A stretch of 64,000 nucleotides of DNA from Psychrobacter sp. P11G3 (GCF_001435845.1 NZ_CM003596.1:2181137-2245136); one strand, 5' to 3'. Shown: positions 38,272-48,106, counted from the first letter of the stretch. Notes: generated from the letters alone by a model not told the origin. Numbers and translations: made by a program.

Positions 38272-39153
38272 ATGGACAACCTAACCGAACTATACTGCCA
38301 TATTGACGACTTTTATCAGCAATTCAAACCTGAGTTTGACGCTCATTTAATCGCAACGGGACACCAAAGGTTAAGAGCATGCCAGATAAGTGTAGCAGAG
38401 ATTATGACCATCTTGATACTGTTTCATCAATTACGTTATCGACAGTTTAAGGCGTTTTACTACCATCACATGCTTGGCATGATGAAACGGGAGTTTCCAA
38501 ATCTGCCGAGCTACTCGCGATTTATAGAGCTTATACCGCGCAGTATCATACCACTGTGCAGCTACTTGCAAAGCATGATGGGCGACTGTACGGGTATCAG
38601 CTATATTGATTCAACCAAGATAGCAGTTTGTCATAACAAGCGTATCTACCGTCATAAAGTCTTTAAGGGACTTGCAACCCGAGGCAAAAGCAGCATGGGC
38701 TGGTTCTATGGCTTTAAGCTGCACGCCATTATCAATCATAAGGGCGAGCTTGTATCTGTTAAAGTCACTGCGGGTAATACGGATGACAGAGTGCCTGTTA
38801 AGGATATGGCAACGCCGTTATTTGGTAAGCTGTTTGGTGATAGAGGATACATCAGTAAAGCACTAAACGCGTGGCTCACAAAACACAGTGATACTAGGCT
38901 GATAACGAAACTTCGGCGTAATATGAAACCCCAATTACTTGAGCCTATGGATGAGGCACTACTCAATCATCGCTCTTTGGTTGAAACGGTGTTTGGGGAG
39001 CTTAAAAACTTGTGTCAGATTGAGCATTCACGCCATCGTAGTGTCACGGGGTTTATCACAAACTTGCTGTCAGGTTTAATTGCTTATTGCTGGTTTCCCT
39101 ATAAACCCACCATCAAAAATATGCCTCAGCAGGGACAGGTAGCAACATTGTAA
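38272..39153 (+). CDS. IS982-family transposase
   Basis: 293 residues, full length. The DDE triad is visible: first Asp in ISYIDSTKIAV, second in LFGDRGYIS, and Glu in SLVETVFGELKNLCQIEHSRHRS. The N-terminal DDFYQQF and VAEIMTILILFHQLRYRQFKAFY segments are typical of the family. It catalyses cut-and-paste movement. The frame has no break, so it could be active. Its leader may sequester the ribosome site. Confidence 0.95.
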   Translation: MDNLTELYCHIDDFYQQFKPEFDAHLIATGHQRLRACQISVAEIMTILILFHQLRYRQFKAFYYHHMLGMMKREFPNLPSYSRFIELIPRSIIPLCSYLQSMMGDCTGISYIDSTKIAVCHNKRIYRHKVFKGLATRGKSSMGWFYGFKLHAIINHKGELVSVKVTAGNTDDRVPVKDMATPLFGKLFGDRGYISKALNAWLTKHSDTRLITKLRRNMKPQLLEPMDEALLNHRSLVETVFGELKNLCQIEHSRHRSVTGFITNLLSGLIAYCWFPYKPTIKNMPQQGQVATL

Positions 39154-39178
39154 ATAGTATCAATGAGTTATAATGTGG

Positions 39179-39196
39179 CTTATCCCGAACTGGGGT
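39179..39196 (+). repeat. IS right inverted repeat
   Basis: Exact complement of the left end; followed by the TAAATA target duplication. Confidence 0.9.
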
Positions 39197-39275
39197 TAAA
39201 TAAGACTATAGATTTATAAGGGCAATATAAGTACCTGAAACTTCTGTTTTTTGCCGAATGTATATGAAATATAAC

Positions 39276-39306
39276 AATGGCCCAATCAGCTTTGATTGGG
39301 CCATTT
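39276..39306 (+). terminator. Probable original rlmKL terminator, displaced by the IS
   Basis: Stem AATGGCCCAATCA / TGATTGGGCCATT plus TTTTT. Removing the IS and one target copy puts it about 130 bases after the rlmKL stop. Confidence 0.85.
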
Positions 39307-39420
39307 TTTGTTGCTATGATAGAGCGTTACTAGGCGATGGATTTGCGCAGTTATTGCGTAAGCATCGCCTTTTTTCGATAACCTATAAAACCACTAACGT
39401 CTAATAAAAAGGATAACACC

Positions 39421-39996
39421 ATGGCTTTATCACTTAATAAAGGCGGTAATTTATCGCTAACGAAAACTGACCCAAATTTAACCAAGCTACTTATCGGTCT
39501 TGGTTGGGATGAGCGTGCCACTTCTGGTGCTGAGTTCGACCTTGATGCTAGCGTGTTTTTGCTAAATGGCGCAGGCAAAGTGCGCGGCGATCATGACTTT
39601 ATCTTTTACAATCAGCTGAAGTCTGACAATGGCGCTGTCGAGCATACTGGTGACAACCGTACTGGCGAAGGCGACGGTGATGATGAGGTTATCAAAGTAA
39701 ATCTCACTCAAGTACCTGCAGACGTAGATAAAGTAGTCGTGACAGTGACTATCCATGACGCTGCAGCGCGTAGTCAGAACTTTGGTCAGGTCGCCAATGC
39801 CTTTATCCGTGTCGTCAATGAAGAAACAGGCACTGAAGTGGTACGTTTTGATTTAGCAGAGGACTACTCTGTAGAGACAGCAATGGTGTTTGGCGAAGTA
39901 TATCGTCACAACGGCGAATGGAAATTCCGCGCTGTTGGTCAAGGCTATTCAGGCGGCTTGCAAGCGATGTGTCAGCAATACGGTGTCGATATCTAA
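39421..39996 (+). CDS. terD: TerD family tellurium-resistance/stress protein
   Basis: 191 residues, one TerD domain. The calcium-binding acidic motif [15 protein letters not shown] is at 75-89, and [10 protein letters not shown] at 39-48. The end ([10 protein letters not shown] followed by CQQYGVDI) resembles enterobacterial TerD more than TerE. TerD proteins are small calcium-binding stress proteins; in enterobacterial plasmids they are needed for tellurite, phage and colicin resistance. AAAAGGA precedes the ATG. A hairpin downstream suggests it is transcribed alone, at the edge of a Ter cluster. Confidence 0.93.
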   Translation: MALSLNKGGNLSLTKTDPNLTKLLIGLGWDERATSGAEFDLDASVFLLNGAGKVRGDHDFIFYNQLKSDNGAVEHTGDNRTGEGDGDDEVIKVNLTQVPADVDKVVVTVTIHDAAARSQNFGQVANAFIRVVNEETGTEVVRFDLAEDYSVETAMVFGEVYRHNGEWKFRAVGQGYSGGLQAMCQQYGVDI

Positions 39997-40137
39997 AACC
40001 ATTATTTACTGGTATTTAGTCAGTTATTAGTCACTGTCATCACGTCCAAAATAGCAAACCGCCATCGTTGCAAATAGTCACAATTTTTAATGGCCAAATG
40101 ACTAGTAATGCTTTACGTTTCGTTTAAAATTATGCAT

Positions 40138-40167
40138 AAAAAGTGGTTAGTAATAACCGCTTTTTTG
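40138..40167 (+). terminator. Terminator after terD
   Basis: AAAAAGTGGTTA / TAACCGCTTTTTT with a 4-base loop and one G-T pair. Confidence 0.75.
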
Positions 40168-40223
40168 CGGTTCATGCCTATACTAGGTAGACCTTAGCTT
40201 TACGCAACCATACAGGATGTGTC

Positions 40224-41291
40224 ATGAGACATTTTTATTTAGACTTTATCTTCACCGCAATTGCTTTGGCAATAGCAGCATGGTGGGGATATTCACATGG
40301 CGGTATGGGTGGCATGATAGCCACTCTTTCTATTACCGCTATTTTGGCCGTCATGGAGATTTCATTATCTTTTGATAATGCGGTGGTCAATGCTTCAGTC
40401 CTCAAAGGCTGGGACGAATTTTGGAAAAAGATATTTTTAACCGTTGGTATCCTAATCGCCGTATTCGGTATGCGATTGGTCTTCCCTATTGTCATCGTCG
40501 CGGTTACTGCTGACCTTGGTATGATGGAAGTCATCAACTTGGCTTTATATAGCCCTGAAGAATACTCGGCAAGACTAATGGCACACCATGCGGAAATCTC
40601 AGCATTTGGTGGTATTTTCTTACTATTGGTATTCTTGAACTTTATTTTTGATGACAAAGAAGTACATTGGTTTGACTGGCTTGAGAGCCGTTTAGCCAAG
40701 CTAGGCAAAGTCGATGCCATGAGCGTATTTGTAGCGCTTATCGTCTTGATGATTGCGGTATCGTGGGCTAATGCAGAGCAGTCAAGTGCTGTCCTAATCG
40801 CAGGTGTTTGGGGTATCTTGGTTTATCTGGGCGTACAGGTTGTATCAGGTATGCTCGAGGGCGATCTGGAAGAAGACCTAGAAAACGAAGAGAATGGTTC
40901 GGGCGCTGCGGCGACCAGTGCCATTATGAAGGGCGGTATCATTGGTTTCTTATACTTAGAAGTCCTAGATGCTTCATTCAGTTTCGATGGTGTGATTGGG
41001 GCATTTGCAATCACCAATGACGTGATTGTTATCATGTTAGGTCTTGCGATTGGTGCGATGTTCGTACGTTCTATGACTATCTTCTTGGTAGACAAAGGCA
41101 CGCTTGACGAGTTTATCTATCTTGAGCATGGTGCGCATTATGCAATCGGCGCATTGGCACTGATTATGCTATTGTCAGTGAAGTTCCATGTACCAGAGAT
41201 TATCACTGGTCTGATTGGTATTGCCTTTATTGGTTGGGCGCTGCTAGCGTCACTTCAGCATCGTAAAGCTGAGAAAGCAAGCCTAAACTAA
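40224..41291 (+). CDS. DUF475/TerC-like integral membrane protein
   Basis: 355 residues with about nine membrane segments. The TerC-superfamily acidic motifs are visible in the membrane: MEISLSFDNAVVNASVLKGW and VLDASFSFDGVIGAFAIT, whose Asp/Glu residues may bind metal ions. A charged cytoplasmic loop (LEGDLEEDLENEENG) lies in the middle. TerC relatives work with TerD proteins; the related Alx/MntP-like roles suggest metal export. It occupies TerC's place in this cluster between terD and terE. Metal specificity is not known. Confidence 0.88.
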   Translation: MRHFYLDFIFTAIALAIAAWWGYSHGGMGGMIATLSITAILAVMEISLSFDNAVVNASVLKGWDEFWKKIFLTVGILIAVFGMRLVFPIVIVAVTADLGMMEVINLALYSPEEYSARLMAHHAEISAFGGIFLLLVFLNFIFDDKEVHWFDWLESRLAKLGKVDAMSVFVALIVLMIAVSWANAEQSSAVLIAGVWGILVYLGVQVVSGMLEGDLEEDLENEENGSGAAATSAIMKGGIIGFLYLEVLDASFSFDGVIGAFAITNDVIVIMLGLAIGAMFVRSMTIFLVDKGTLDEFIYLEHGAHYAIGALALIMLLSVKFHVPEIITGLIGIAFIGWALLASLQHRKAEKASLN

Positions 41292-41300
41292 GGCATGTTC

Positions 41301-41332
41301 TCAGTGTAATCTGTATTCAGTGTAATCTGTAT
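41301..41332 (+). repeat. Perfect 16-bp tandem duplication
   Basis: TCAGTGTAATCTGTAT twice, directly after the DUF475 gene. Confidence 0.85.
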
Positions 41333-41347
41333 CTAGTTATACATCTA

Positions 41348-41382
41348 AACAGGTCATATCATCAGGTATGGCCTGTTTTTTT
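41348..41382 (+). terminator. Terminator after the DUF475 gene
   Basis: AACAGGTCATA / TATGGCCTGTT with a T run; one G-T pair. Confidence 0.85.
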
Positions 41383-41405
41383 GTCATACTGTTTTTGTCA
41401 TACTG
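41378..41405 (+). repeat. Perfect 14-bp tandem duplication
   Basis: TTTTTGTCATACTG twice, overlapping the T run of the terminator. Confidence 0.8.
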
Positions 41406-41569
41406 TTTTTGCCACTCTATTAGGCCGTATTGAAGCCCCAAAATATCGAAATGACCCATAATTGAGACAATCAATGGTTAAAGTTACGTTTGCCCTGTTA
41501 CTATTACCCTATCTTCAGTTAAAATCCTCGTCCTTAAATAACTTGTCGAAATAAGACCCTATAAACGAT

Positions 41570-42490
41570 ATGCAAAAAATTCTTGATGATATTGCCGCAG
41601 AGATGGCAAGAGAAACTGACCGCGGCAAAGTCGCAGATTATATCCCTCAATTGGCTCATATTGATCCTAATCAGTTCGGTATAGCCGTAGCGACTCCTGA
41701 TGGGCATATGTATGCAGCAGGTGATGCAAGCACTCTGTTTTCCATCCAAAGTATCTCTAAGGTATTTACCTTAACCATTGGTCTTGGCAAGCTAGGCGAT
41801 ACACTTTGGACACACGTCGGACGCGAACCATCTGGCGATCCTTTTAATTCAATTGTGATGCTCGAGCATGAGTCTGGCCGACCGCGCAACCCATTTATCA
41901 ATGCTGGGGCAATCGCAGTTGTCGACGCCATCATGATGGGACATGAGCCAAAAGAAACACTGGGTGAAATCCTGCAGTTTGTTCACCTCATTGCAGATGA
42001 TGAGTCAATTCGCTTTGATCATAAAGTAGCGGCTTCTGAGATGGCGCACAAGGACCGGAATGCCTCTCTGGCGCACTTTATGAAATCCTTTGGTCGTTTA
42101 AGACACGATGTGGATAATGTATTAGGTACGTATTTTCATCAGTGCTCAATTGCAATGAACTGCCAACAGTTGGCCAGTGCCGGTCTTTATTTAGTGTCTA
42201 ACGGAGTTGATAAGCACTCAGGAGTACGCGTAATCAATGAAAAACGAGCACGCCGTATTAACTCATTGATGATGATGTGTGGTCATTATGATGGCTCTGG
42301 CGAATTTGCTTACCGCGTGGGCTTACCAGGCAAAAGCGGCGTTGGTGGCGGTATTTTGACGATAGCACCTGGTAAAGGTTCTATCGCGGTTTGGTCACCA
42401 GGGCTTGATCATGTAGGTAACTCTAAGCTTGGACTAAAAGCACTAGAGCGCTTCGTACAAAAAACTGGCTGGTCGGTTTTTGCAGAATAA
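41570..42490 (+). CDS. glsA: Glutaminase
   Basis: 306 residues, a standard serine-dependent (beta-lactamase-like) glutaminase. The S-x-x-K catalytic pair is Ser61/Lys64 in [12 protein letters not shown]. The motifs [13 protein letters not shown] and [12 protein letters not shown] are conserved. It hydrolyses L-glutamine to glutamate and ammonia in the cytoplasm. Its neighbours on both sides are Ter genes, but no shared operon is visible; a role in stress or acid tolerance is only suggestive. Confidence 0.95.
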   Translation: MQKILDDIAAEMARETDRGKVADYIPQLAHIDPNQFGIAVATPDGHMYAAGDASTLFSIQSISKVFTLTIGLGKLGDTLWTHVGREPSGDPFNSIVMLEHESGRPRNPFINAGAIAVVDAIMMGHEPKETLGEILQFVHLIADDESIRFDHKVAASEMAHKDRNASLAHFMKSFGRLRHDVDNVLGTYFHQCSIAMNCQQLASAGLYLVSNGVDKHSGVRVINEKRARRINSLMMMCGHYDGSGEFAYRVGLPGKSGVGGGILTIAPGKGSIAVWSPGLDHVGNSKLGLKALERFVQKTGWSVFAE

Positions 42491-42944
42491 GAGATACATG
42501 TATATTTATCTAAATAGGTTTTTTATATAATGCCATACTCTCATACTAGCTGCGAAGCATACCCAAGCCATGAGTTGGTTTATTATAAGCACATATAGTC
42601 AGTCGGTGCTTTTTAAAGCGATTGTTTTATCTAAGCTATCTTTGTGCTAAATCCCTTTTGTATGAAACATTACTTTTCATAACAATATCTTAACGACTAT
42701 TGCTAAGTTGATTAGAAATTATCAAAGATACAGAAGTATTATGTCCCTTAGTAAGCATATAGTAAGCGCACAAAATACGCCTTGCTTAGTGAGCAAACGC
42801 TTAGTATAGTAAAACGTAATGATATGCAGGGCATAGCGTACAGGTAAGTTTTTATTATTTGCTCTGAGGTATCAGTCACTGCACAACTTTTAGTTTATTT
42901 TTTATCAATCAATCCACTTAACTATTAATCCAAAGGATATTTGT
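42491..42944. other. Region upstream of terE
   Basis: 454 bases without a gene. A dyad TTGCT-TAGTG-AGCAA at 42782-42796 sits about 150 bases before terE, near two copies of CTTAGTA; it could be an operator for the terE-AIM24-terZ set, but there is no independent support. Confidence 0.35.
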
Positions 42945-43520
42945 ATGGCTATTAGCTTAACAAAAGGCGGCAACGTAAACTTATCAAAAGAAGCGCCAGG
43001 TTTAACTAACATTACAGTCGGTCTAGGCTGGGATCCACGTGCCACTGACGGCCAAGAGTTTGATTTAGATGCAATCGGTTTCTTGATTAACGAAGCAGGC
43101 AAAGTCCGTAACGACCAAGATTTTATCTTTTTCAATAATTTAAAATCAGATAACGGCGCTGTTGAACATACTGGTGATAACCGTACTGGCGAAGGCGATG
43201 GCGATGATGAGAAAATCAAAATCAACCTTGCTAGCATCCCAGCTGATGTCAACAAAGTAGCTATCTGTGCCATCATCTATGAAGGCCAAGCACGTAACCA
43301 AAACTTCGGTCAAGTTGGTGATGCTTATATCCGCGTTGTAAACGACAATGGTGAGTCTGAAATCGCTCGTTACGACCTATCAGAAGACGGCAGCACTGAA
43401 ACAGCGATGATTTTCGGTGAATTATATCGTCACAGCGGTGATTGGAAATTCCGTGCGGTTGGTCAAGGCTTCAGCGGTGGTCTTGGACCATTAGCAGCCT
43501 CTTATGGCGTAAATGTTTAA
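42945..43520 (+). CDS. terE: TerD family protein, TerE-like
   Basis: 191 residues, one TerD domain with the acidic motif [15 protein letters not shown] at 75-89 and [10 protein letters not shown] at 39-48. The end [21 protein letters not shown] is like enterobacterial TerE. About 60 percent of positions look the same as the terD product 3 kb away, so they are paralogues. AAAGGATA precedes the ATG. Together with the AIM24 and terZ genes it forms a likely same-strand unit. Confidence 0.92.
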   Translation: MAISLTKGGNVNLSKEAPGLTNITVGLGWDPRATDGQEFDLDAIGFLINEAGKVRNDQDFIFFNNLKSDNGAVEHTGDNRTGEGDGDDEKIKINLASIPADVNKVAICAIIYEGQARNQNFGQVGDAYIRVVNDNGESEIARYDLSEDGSTETAMIFGELYRHSGDWKFRAVGQGFSGGLGPLAASYGVNV

Positions 43521-43726
43521 CGTTAAAACCAACGTAAACGTTTAGCAAGCCAATTATCATAATCAGAAGTCTGGTTATGATCTAATGAGCCATCAAGTGT
43601 GCCCCTTTAACGCATTTGATGGCTTTAAATTTAATTGGCTTATCATTAAAATCTATAGAGCACATAAAAGCACACGCACACATCAAGAGCATTTAACAAA
43701 GATATTAGAATAAGGATTTGCAAGCC

Positions 43727-44479
43727 ATGGCCGCAACATTCAGTTTAATTGGTACTATTGAACCTTTTTTGCATTGTAATCTTAAAAAAGGCGATTCAAT
43801 TTATTGTGAAGCCAATGCAATGGTGATGATGGAGTCCAATCTTGAGCTAAAAGGTAAGCTACAAGGTGGCCTGATGCAGTCACTGATGCGCCGCTTTGCA
43901 AACGATGAATCGTTGTTTCAACAGCAGATTGAAGCGGTTAATGGTGAGGGCGACTGTTTGCTTGCGCCTACGCTTGATGGTGATATGCAAATCATAGAAG
44001 TTGGTAAGCAGCAGTATACATTGAGTGATGGTGCGTTTGTCGCGGCCCAAACTGGCGTCGATATCAGAGCCAATATCCAGCGCAATTTAGGTGGCGCAGT
44101 GTTTGGTGATACAGGCGGCTTTATGGTGATGCAGACCCAAGGCCAAGGTCAAGTCGTGGTATCTGGTTTTGGCTCGTTGTTTGAGATTGATGTCACACCA
44201 GACAAAGACGTCATCATTGATAACGGTCATGTGGTCTGTTGGGACTCAAATCTCGAATACAAATTGTCAGTTTCGACCAGTAAGAAAAAAGGCATCATGA
44301 GCAATATTATCAACTCTGTCACCAGTGGCGAAGGGATGGTTCTGAACTTCTCAGGAAGTGGTAAAGTCATTATTTGCTCGCGCAATCGTGACAGTTATCA
44401 AGGTTGGATACAAAGCGTCCTCGGTAGTAGCTCAGGTGGACGTGGCGGCGGTGGTGGCTTTTTAGACAATATCTTATAG
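43727..44479 (+). CDS. AIM24/TIGR00266 family protein
   Basis: 250 residues from the ATG at 43727; a TTG at 43718 is in frame but lies at the AAGGA site itself, which is well spaced for the ATG. The whole protein is one beta-rich AIM24 (TIGR00266) domain with QGQGQVVVSGFGSLFEIDV and DNGHVVCWDSNLEYKLSV, then a Gly/Ser-rich C-terminal tail (GSSSGGRGGGGGF). AIM24-like proteins often sit next to TerD genes; their biochemical role is unknown. It is between terE and terZ. Confidence 0.9.
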   Translation: MAATFSLIGTIEPFLHCNLKKGDSIYCEANAMVMMESNLELKGKLQGGLMQSLMRRFANDESLFQQQIEAVNGEGDCLLAPTLDGDMQIIEVGKQQYTLSDGAFVAAQTGVDIRANIQRNLGGAVFGDTGGFMVMQTQGQGQVVVSGFGSLFEIDVTPDKDVIIDNGHVVCWDSNLEYKLSVSTSKKKGIMSNIINSVTSGEGMVLNFSGSGKVIICSRNRDSYQGWIQSVLGSSSGGRGGGGGFLDNIL

Positions 44480-44555
44480 TGCATTTCGCAATTTATAATA
44501 CTCTTTAGCATTATTTTTCAACGGTTTTACTCACAATTATTATAAGGATACTCAC

Positions 44556-45164
44556 ATGGCAGTTAGTCTTCAAAAAGGTCAAAAAATCTCCCTAAGCAAA
44601 GAAGCTGGTGGCGAGCTTACTCAAGTTAAACTAGGTCTAGGCTGGGATGTTGCGCAAGGGCCACAAGATAAAAAAGGTGGCTTCTTAGGAAAATTATTCG
44701 GCGGCGGTTCTGGCGGCGATTCTATCGATTTAGATGCTTCATGCATTATGTTCGATGCTAACAAGCAAGCGGTCGATGCCATTTGGTTCAGTCAGCTAAA
44801 ATCGAAAGATGGCAGTATCGTGCATACTGGTGACAACCGTACTGGCGACGGTGATGGCGATGATGAAGTCATCAATGTCGATCTCTCAAGAGTACCTGCC
44901 AATGTGGTCTCATTGGTATTTACGGTCAATAGCTTTACCGGTCAAACGTTTGAGACAGTAGAAAATGCTTTTTGCCGTATCGTTAATGCCAATAATAATA
45001 GCGAAGTAGCACGTTATAATTTGTCTGCACAAGGTGGACATACAGCGATGGTAATGGCAAAAGTTTATCGTCACAACAATGAATGGAAAATGCATGCGAT
45101 TGGCGAGACTGCTTCTGGTCGCACCTTCCATGACTTAATGCCTGCTATCACACCGCATGCGTAA
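44556..45164 (+). CDS. terZ: TerD family protein, TerZ-like
   Basis: 202 residues. The TerD domain has an insert GGFLGKLFGGGSGGDS (about 41-56) and the motif [15 protein letters not shown] at 90-104. The insert, the IDLDASCIMFD strand and VFTVNSFTGQTF with VENAFCRIV match TerZ rather than TerD/TerE. Predicted calcium binding follows from the acidic motif. It is the last gene of the terE-AIM24-terZ unit; a bidirectional terminator follows. Confidence 0.93.
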   Translation: MAVSLQKGQKISLSKEAGGELTQVKLGLGWDVAQGPQDKKGGFLGKLFGGGSGGDSIDLDASCIMFDANKQAVDAIWFSQLKSKDGSIVHTGDNRTGDGDGDDEVINVDLSRVPANVVSLVFTVNSFTGQTFETVENAFCRIVNANNNSEVARYNLSAQGGHTAMVMAKVYRHNNEWKMHAIGETASGRTFHDLMPAITPHA

Positions 45165-45217
45165 TTGACTTTAGACTTTAACTGGATTATTAACAATCTA
45201 GTTAAATAGTCTATTTC

Positions 45218-45264
45218 AAAAGAGAGCGGCTCATCTATCAATAGCTGGGCCGCTCTCTTTTGTT
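45218..45264. terminator. Bidirectional terminator between terZ and terA
   Basis: AAAAGAGAGCGGC / GCCGCTCTCTTTT with A/T runs on both sides; it separates convergent genes. Confidence 0.9.
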
Positions 45265-45287
45265 TATTGTTTAGATCTTAAAAAACA

Positions 45288-46562
45288 CTATTTACGTCCA
45301 CGCTTCCAGCTAAAGCCCCAATTAAACGCTTTGTCCATTTCTTGATGACCTTTGAAATATTGGTTGATACGCTCAACATTGATACTGCCTTGCTGATTGA
45401 CCAAACGGGCAATGGCACACATTGGTAGATTACCAGCGCCTTCGGACAAACGTGTCTCAATCGGTGATTGCTCGGGTACATGGATAGTCACAACCCCATC
45501 GGTTTTTTCCCAGTTAGGTGCACCTTCGTAGATAAATGCAAAGATAAATACCTCTTCAATCTGTGACCATTGCTGACCATTGATATCCAGCCATTCACCG
45601 CCACTTACCTGCCCCGTTCTATCATCCGCACGTAGGCAAACATAAGGCGCGGATTGCAAACTACCAAAGCGATTTCCCAACGCTTGAATCAGGGTTTTTT
45701 CACCATTTTTTAGATGAATCATAGCGCCGACATCTAGATCGATACCGCTTGATTGATGCTGCTTAAATAAATCCCCTAGTATGCCTTTCTTAGGCGCTGC
45801 TTTATCACTTTGAGGGCGTTGATTCCAATCTAAATTGACCGAAATTTTGCCAAAGTCATCACGTTTTTTAAGATTAATGCTAGATTGGTTTTTAGTTAAG
45901 GTTATTTTACTTAAGTTAATCGAAGGACTAGCAGGAATCGGTGGCGGATTGTTAGCTTGAGACGTGTTGCCTGCTTTTTGCGTATTGATTGGTCGCTGCG
46001 TGTTGATAGGTTGAGGTTGGCTTTGTGCAGGGTTATTATTTTGGGCAGGCGCTTCATCAGCGATTTCCACACCAAAATGCTCAGATAAAGGTTTTAACCC
46101 TCCCTCAAACCCTTGGGCGATAAAACGAAATTTCCAGTTTCCTTGTCTGCGATAGCACTCAGCCAATATAATGGCTTTTTCATTACGTCCAGCGCTACTC
46201 AATTGACAGCTCATCAGCACTTGACTGCCCTGCAAGACTTGAATGTCCACATCGCCAACTTGCGACAATGTTTGCGCACTAGAGAACGCTAGGGCAATTT
46301 TCTCGATACTTGCAGGCTGTGCAGACAAATTGACATCAAAAAACCCATCACTGTCATGACCACGGAAGCTAACGCTACCATCATCGCTACGTGTCTGACC
46401 ATAAAATATCATGTCACCATCACCGCGTACTTTGCCGTCATTAGTCAGGCGATAAGCGGCACAATCGATGGCATTTTGGCTTAAAATACGAATGCTAATA
46501 TTGTCAGTTGGTAGTGGTGCATTGGCACCTGCAATTAGTTTTTGAGGTTGGTTTTGACTCAT
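45288..46562 (-). CDS. terA: TerA-like protein with two TerD-type domains
   Basis: 424 residues from the second methionine, with AAAGGA six bases upstream (one extra Met is possible). The first TerD-like domain (about 1-165) lacks the usual acidic calcium motif (DSDGFFDVNL instead). A Pro/Asn/Gln linker (about 166-210) follows. The second domain (about 215-424) has ADDRTGQVSGGEW and FAFIYEGAPNWEKTDGVVTI, typical of TerA. TerA is a Ter core protein and is needed for resistance in enterobacterial systems. It converges with terZ and diverges from the ATP-grasp gene. Confidence 0.88.
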   Translation of the reverse strand: MSQNQPQKLIAGANAPLPTDNISIRILSQNAIDCAAYRLTNDGKVRGDGDMIFYGQTRSDDGSVSFRGHDSDGFFDVNLSAQPASIEKIALAFSSAQTLSQVGDVDIQVLQGSQVLMSCQLSSAGRNEKAIILAECYRRQGNWKFRFIAQGFEGGLKPLSEHFGVEIADEAPAQNNNPAQSQPQPINTQRPINTQKAGNTSQANNPPPIPASPSINLSKITLTKNQSSINLKKRDDFGKISVNLDWNQRPQSDKAAPKKGILGDLFKQHQSSGIDLDVGAMIHLKNGEKTLIQALGNRFGSLQSAPYVCLRADDRTGQVSGGEWLDINGQQWSQIEEVFIFAFIYEGAPNWEKTDGVVTIHVPEQSPIETRLSEGAGNLPMCAIARLVNQQGSINVERINQYFKGHQEMDKAFNWGFSWKRGRK

Positions 46563-46833
46563 CATACGTCCTTTAGATTATTTATTATGCTGACTATCAT
46601 CATATAGTAGCATGGATATTATGAATTTTTTTAACCAGACAATCGCGATATAAGCGACAAAGTCATCCTTACAAATCCCTACGACTATTTTATCAGAGGC
46701 GTTTATAACGCATATCATTTGTATATAATACGTCCTATTAAACCGTATACCTTTGCTAATATTACTACTAGATTTGCAGTAGCAATATTGAACTGCCCAT
46801 TCCTCGATACCTAATGATAACGCTGAGAGAATT

Positions 46834-47985
46834 ATGAATAATCTTGCTGATAATAGTAACCCTTCAATACCAGTAGCAGCATGGTTAGCTGAAGGCCAAT
46901 CTAGCCAGCGTGATATGTTGGAGAGCTTACAAAGTCTAAAGAACAAATCAAACAGTCCTTCAAACAACCCTTTTCAAGTTATTGCCTCACACCGTCATGA
47001 TAGGCCTGAGATTTTTGAATTCGCCGATATGATTTATCGTGAGCCATCTGACTCGATTGTAGATACTGATATCCAAATGACTGATGAAACTGCTATACCA
47101 CGCTGGCAATTCGTATTGGAACAAGCTCAAAAGCATAACGTAAAAGTACTACTGACTGGGCGCAATGGTATCGATTATGAAGCGCATCGTGAGAAATTTG
47201 ACGCTGCGGGTATTCGCTTATTAACAGGCGCAACCAGCGTGGCGGCACTAGAATCAATCGATGATAAATTTGCTTTTATGCAGCACTGTCACACTCATAA
47301 TATTCCAGTGGCAGACGCATGGCGTTTTGACAATACGGCGGAGCTTGAAGCTTTATTAGCCGAACATGGTGACCAGCCTCTATGTGTGAAACCTGTCGTC
47401 GGTATTTTTGCACAAGGGTTTTGGCGATTAGATACGGGTAAAGCAGATAGTACTGCGTACGATAGCTTTGAACACTTATACTTCACTGAAGAGAAAAAAA
47501 TCAACACAGCTCAGTTTGTAAGTGCCTATACCAACAGCCAAATGGTACACGAGCGTCCTATTCCAATGCTGCTCATGCCTTATCTATCAGGGCAAGAGTA
47601 CTCTATCGATGTAGTCTGTGAATATGGCGAAGTTCTAGCTGCTGTCACTCGTCATAAAACAGGAAAAATACAACATGTTGGTTATGAGCAGTCTGTCATG
47701 GATGTCGTAATCCCACTGATTAGGGCTTTTGGCTGTGATGGTATCGTCAGTGTACAAACTAAAGCTGACGATAGTGGTCAGCACCGAGTTCTTGAGATTA
47801 ATAGCCGCCCATCAGGTGGTATTGATTATACTTCTCATAGTGGAATTGATTTAACGCAAGTCGGATTTTCTTACTGGTTGGGCTTGTCAGAAAAACCTAA
47901 CTTAGAGACCAATATTCAGTATATTGAACCATGCCAAGTACGCTCTATTATGATGAGTGTCAAAATTGAAAGCGTTGCTGAGTAA
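46834..47985 (+). CDS. ATP-grasp family enzyme of the Ter biosynthetic set
   Basis: 383 residues. ATP-grasp features: a lysine in CVKPVVGIFAQGF (K186), EYSIDVVCEYGEVL, and the metal-binding RVLEINSRPSGGIDYTSHSG near 324-342. ATP-grasp enzymes join a carboxylate to an amine or thiol through an acyl phosphate. Ter clusters encode such an enzyme beside PRTase, HAD and lyase genes. Here it is separated from those by MHYT and V4R genes. The substrate is unknown. It diverges from terA. Confidence 0.87.
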   Translation: MNNLADNSNPSIPVAAWLAEGQSSQRDMLESLQSLKNKSNSPSNNPFQVIASHRHDRPEIFEFADMIYREPSDSIVDTDIQMTDETAIPRWQFVLEQAQKHNVKVLLTGRNGIDYEAHREKFDAAGIRLLTGATSVAALESIDDKFAFMQHCHTHNIPVADAWRFDNTAELEALLAEHGDQPLCVKPVVGIFAQGFWRLDTGKADSTAYDSFEHLYFTEEKKINTAQFVSAYTNSQMVHERPIPMLLMPYLSGQEYSIDVVCEYGEVLAAVTRHKTGKIQHVGYEQSVMDVVIPLIRAFGCDGIVSVQTKADDSGQHRVLEINSRPSGGIDYTSHSGIDLTQVGFSYWLGLSEKPNLETNIQYIEPCQVRSIMMSVKIESVAE

Positions 47986-48033
47986 ATAATCCGCTAGGCA
48001 TGCACGTGTTTAGCAGAGGATTTGAACAGGCAC

Positions 48034-48072
48034 AAAAAAAGGTTTTTAGATATTAATCTAAAAACCTTTTTT
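48034..48072. terminator. Bidirectional terminator, ATP-grasp / MHYT
   Basis: AAAAAAAGGTTTTTAGA / TCTAAAAACCTTTTTT with a 6-base loop; A/T runs on both sides. Confidence 0.9.
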
Positions 48073-48106
48073 ATTTTTAACTGGTATTAAGAATGAGCGT
48101 TTAAAA

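Larger units (their letters stand above)
38171..39196 (+). mobile_element. IS982-family insertion sequence, complete
   Basis: About 1026 bases with 18-base inverted ends (ACCCCAGTTCGGGATAAG at the left, its exact complement at the right), a 6-7 bp target duplication and one intact transposase gene. Size, gene organisation and protein sequence match the IS982 family. It lies between rlmKL and the rlmKL terminator. Perfect ends and duplication indicate a recent insertion. Confidence 0.93.

Noticed and set aside
46578..46967. 129-codon open frame on the minus strand before terA
   Set aside because: It covers the start of the ATP-grasp gene and the divergent promoter space; composition is not protein-like.
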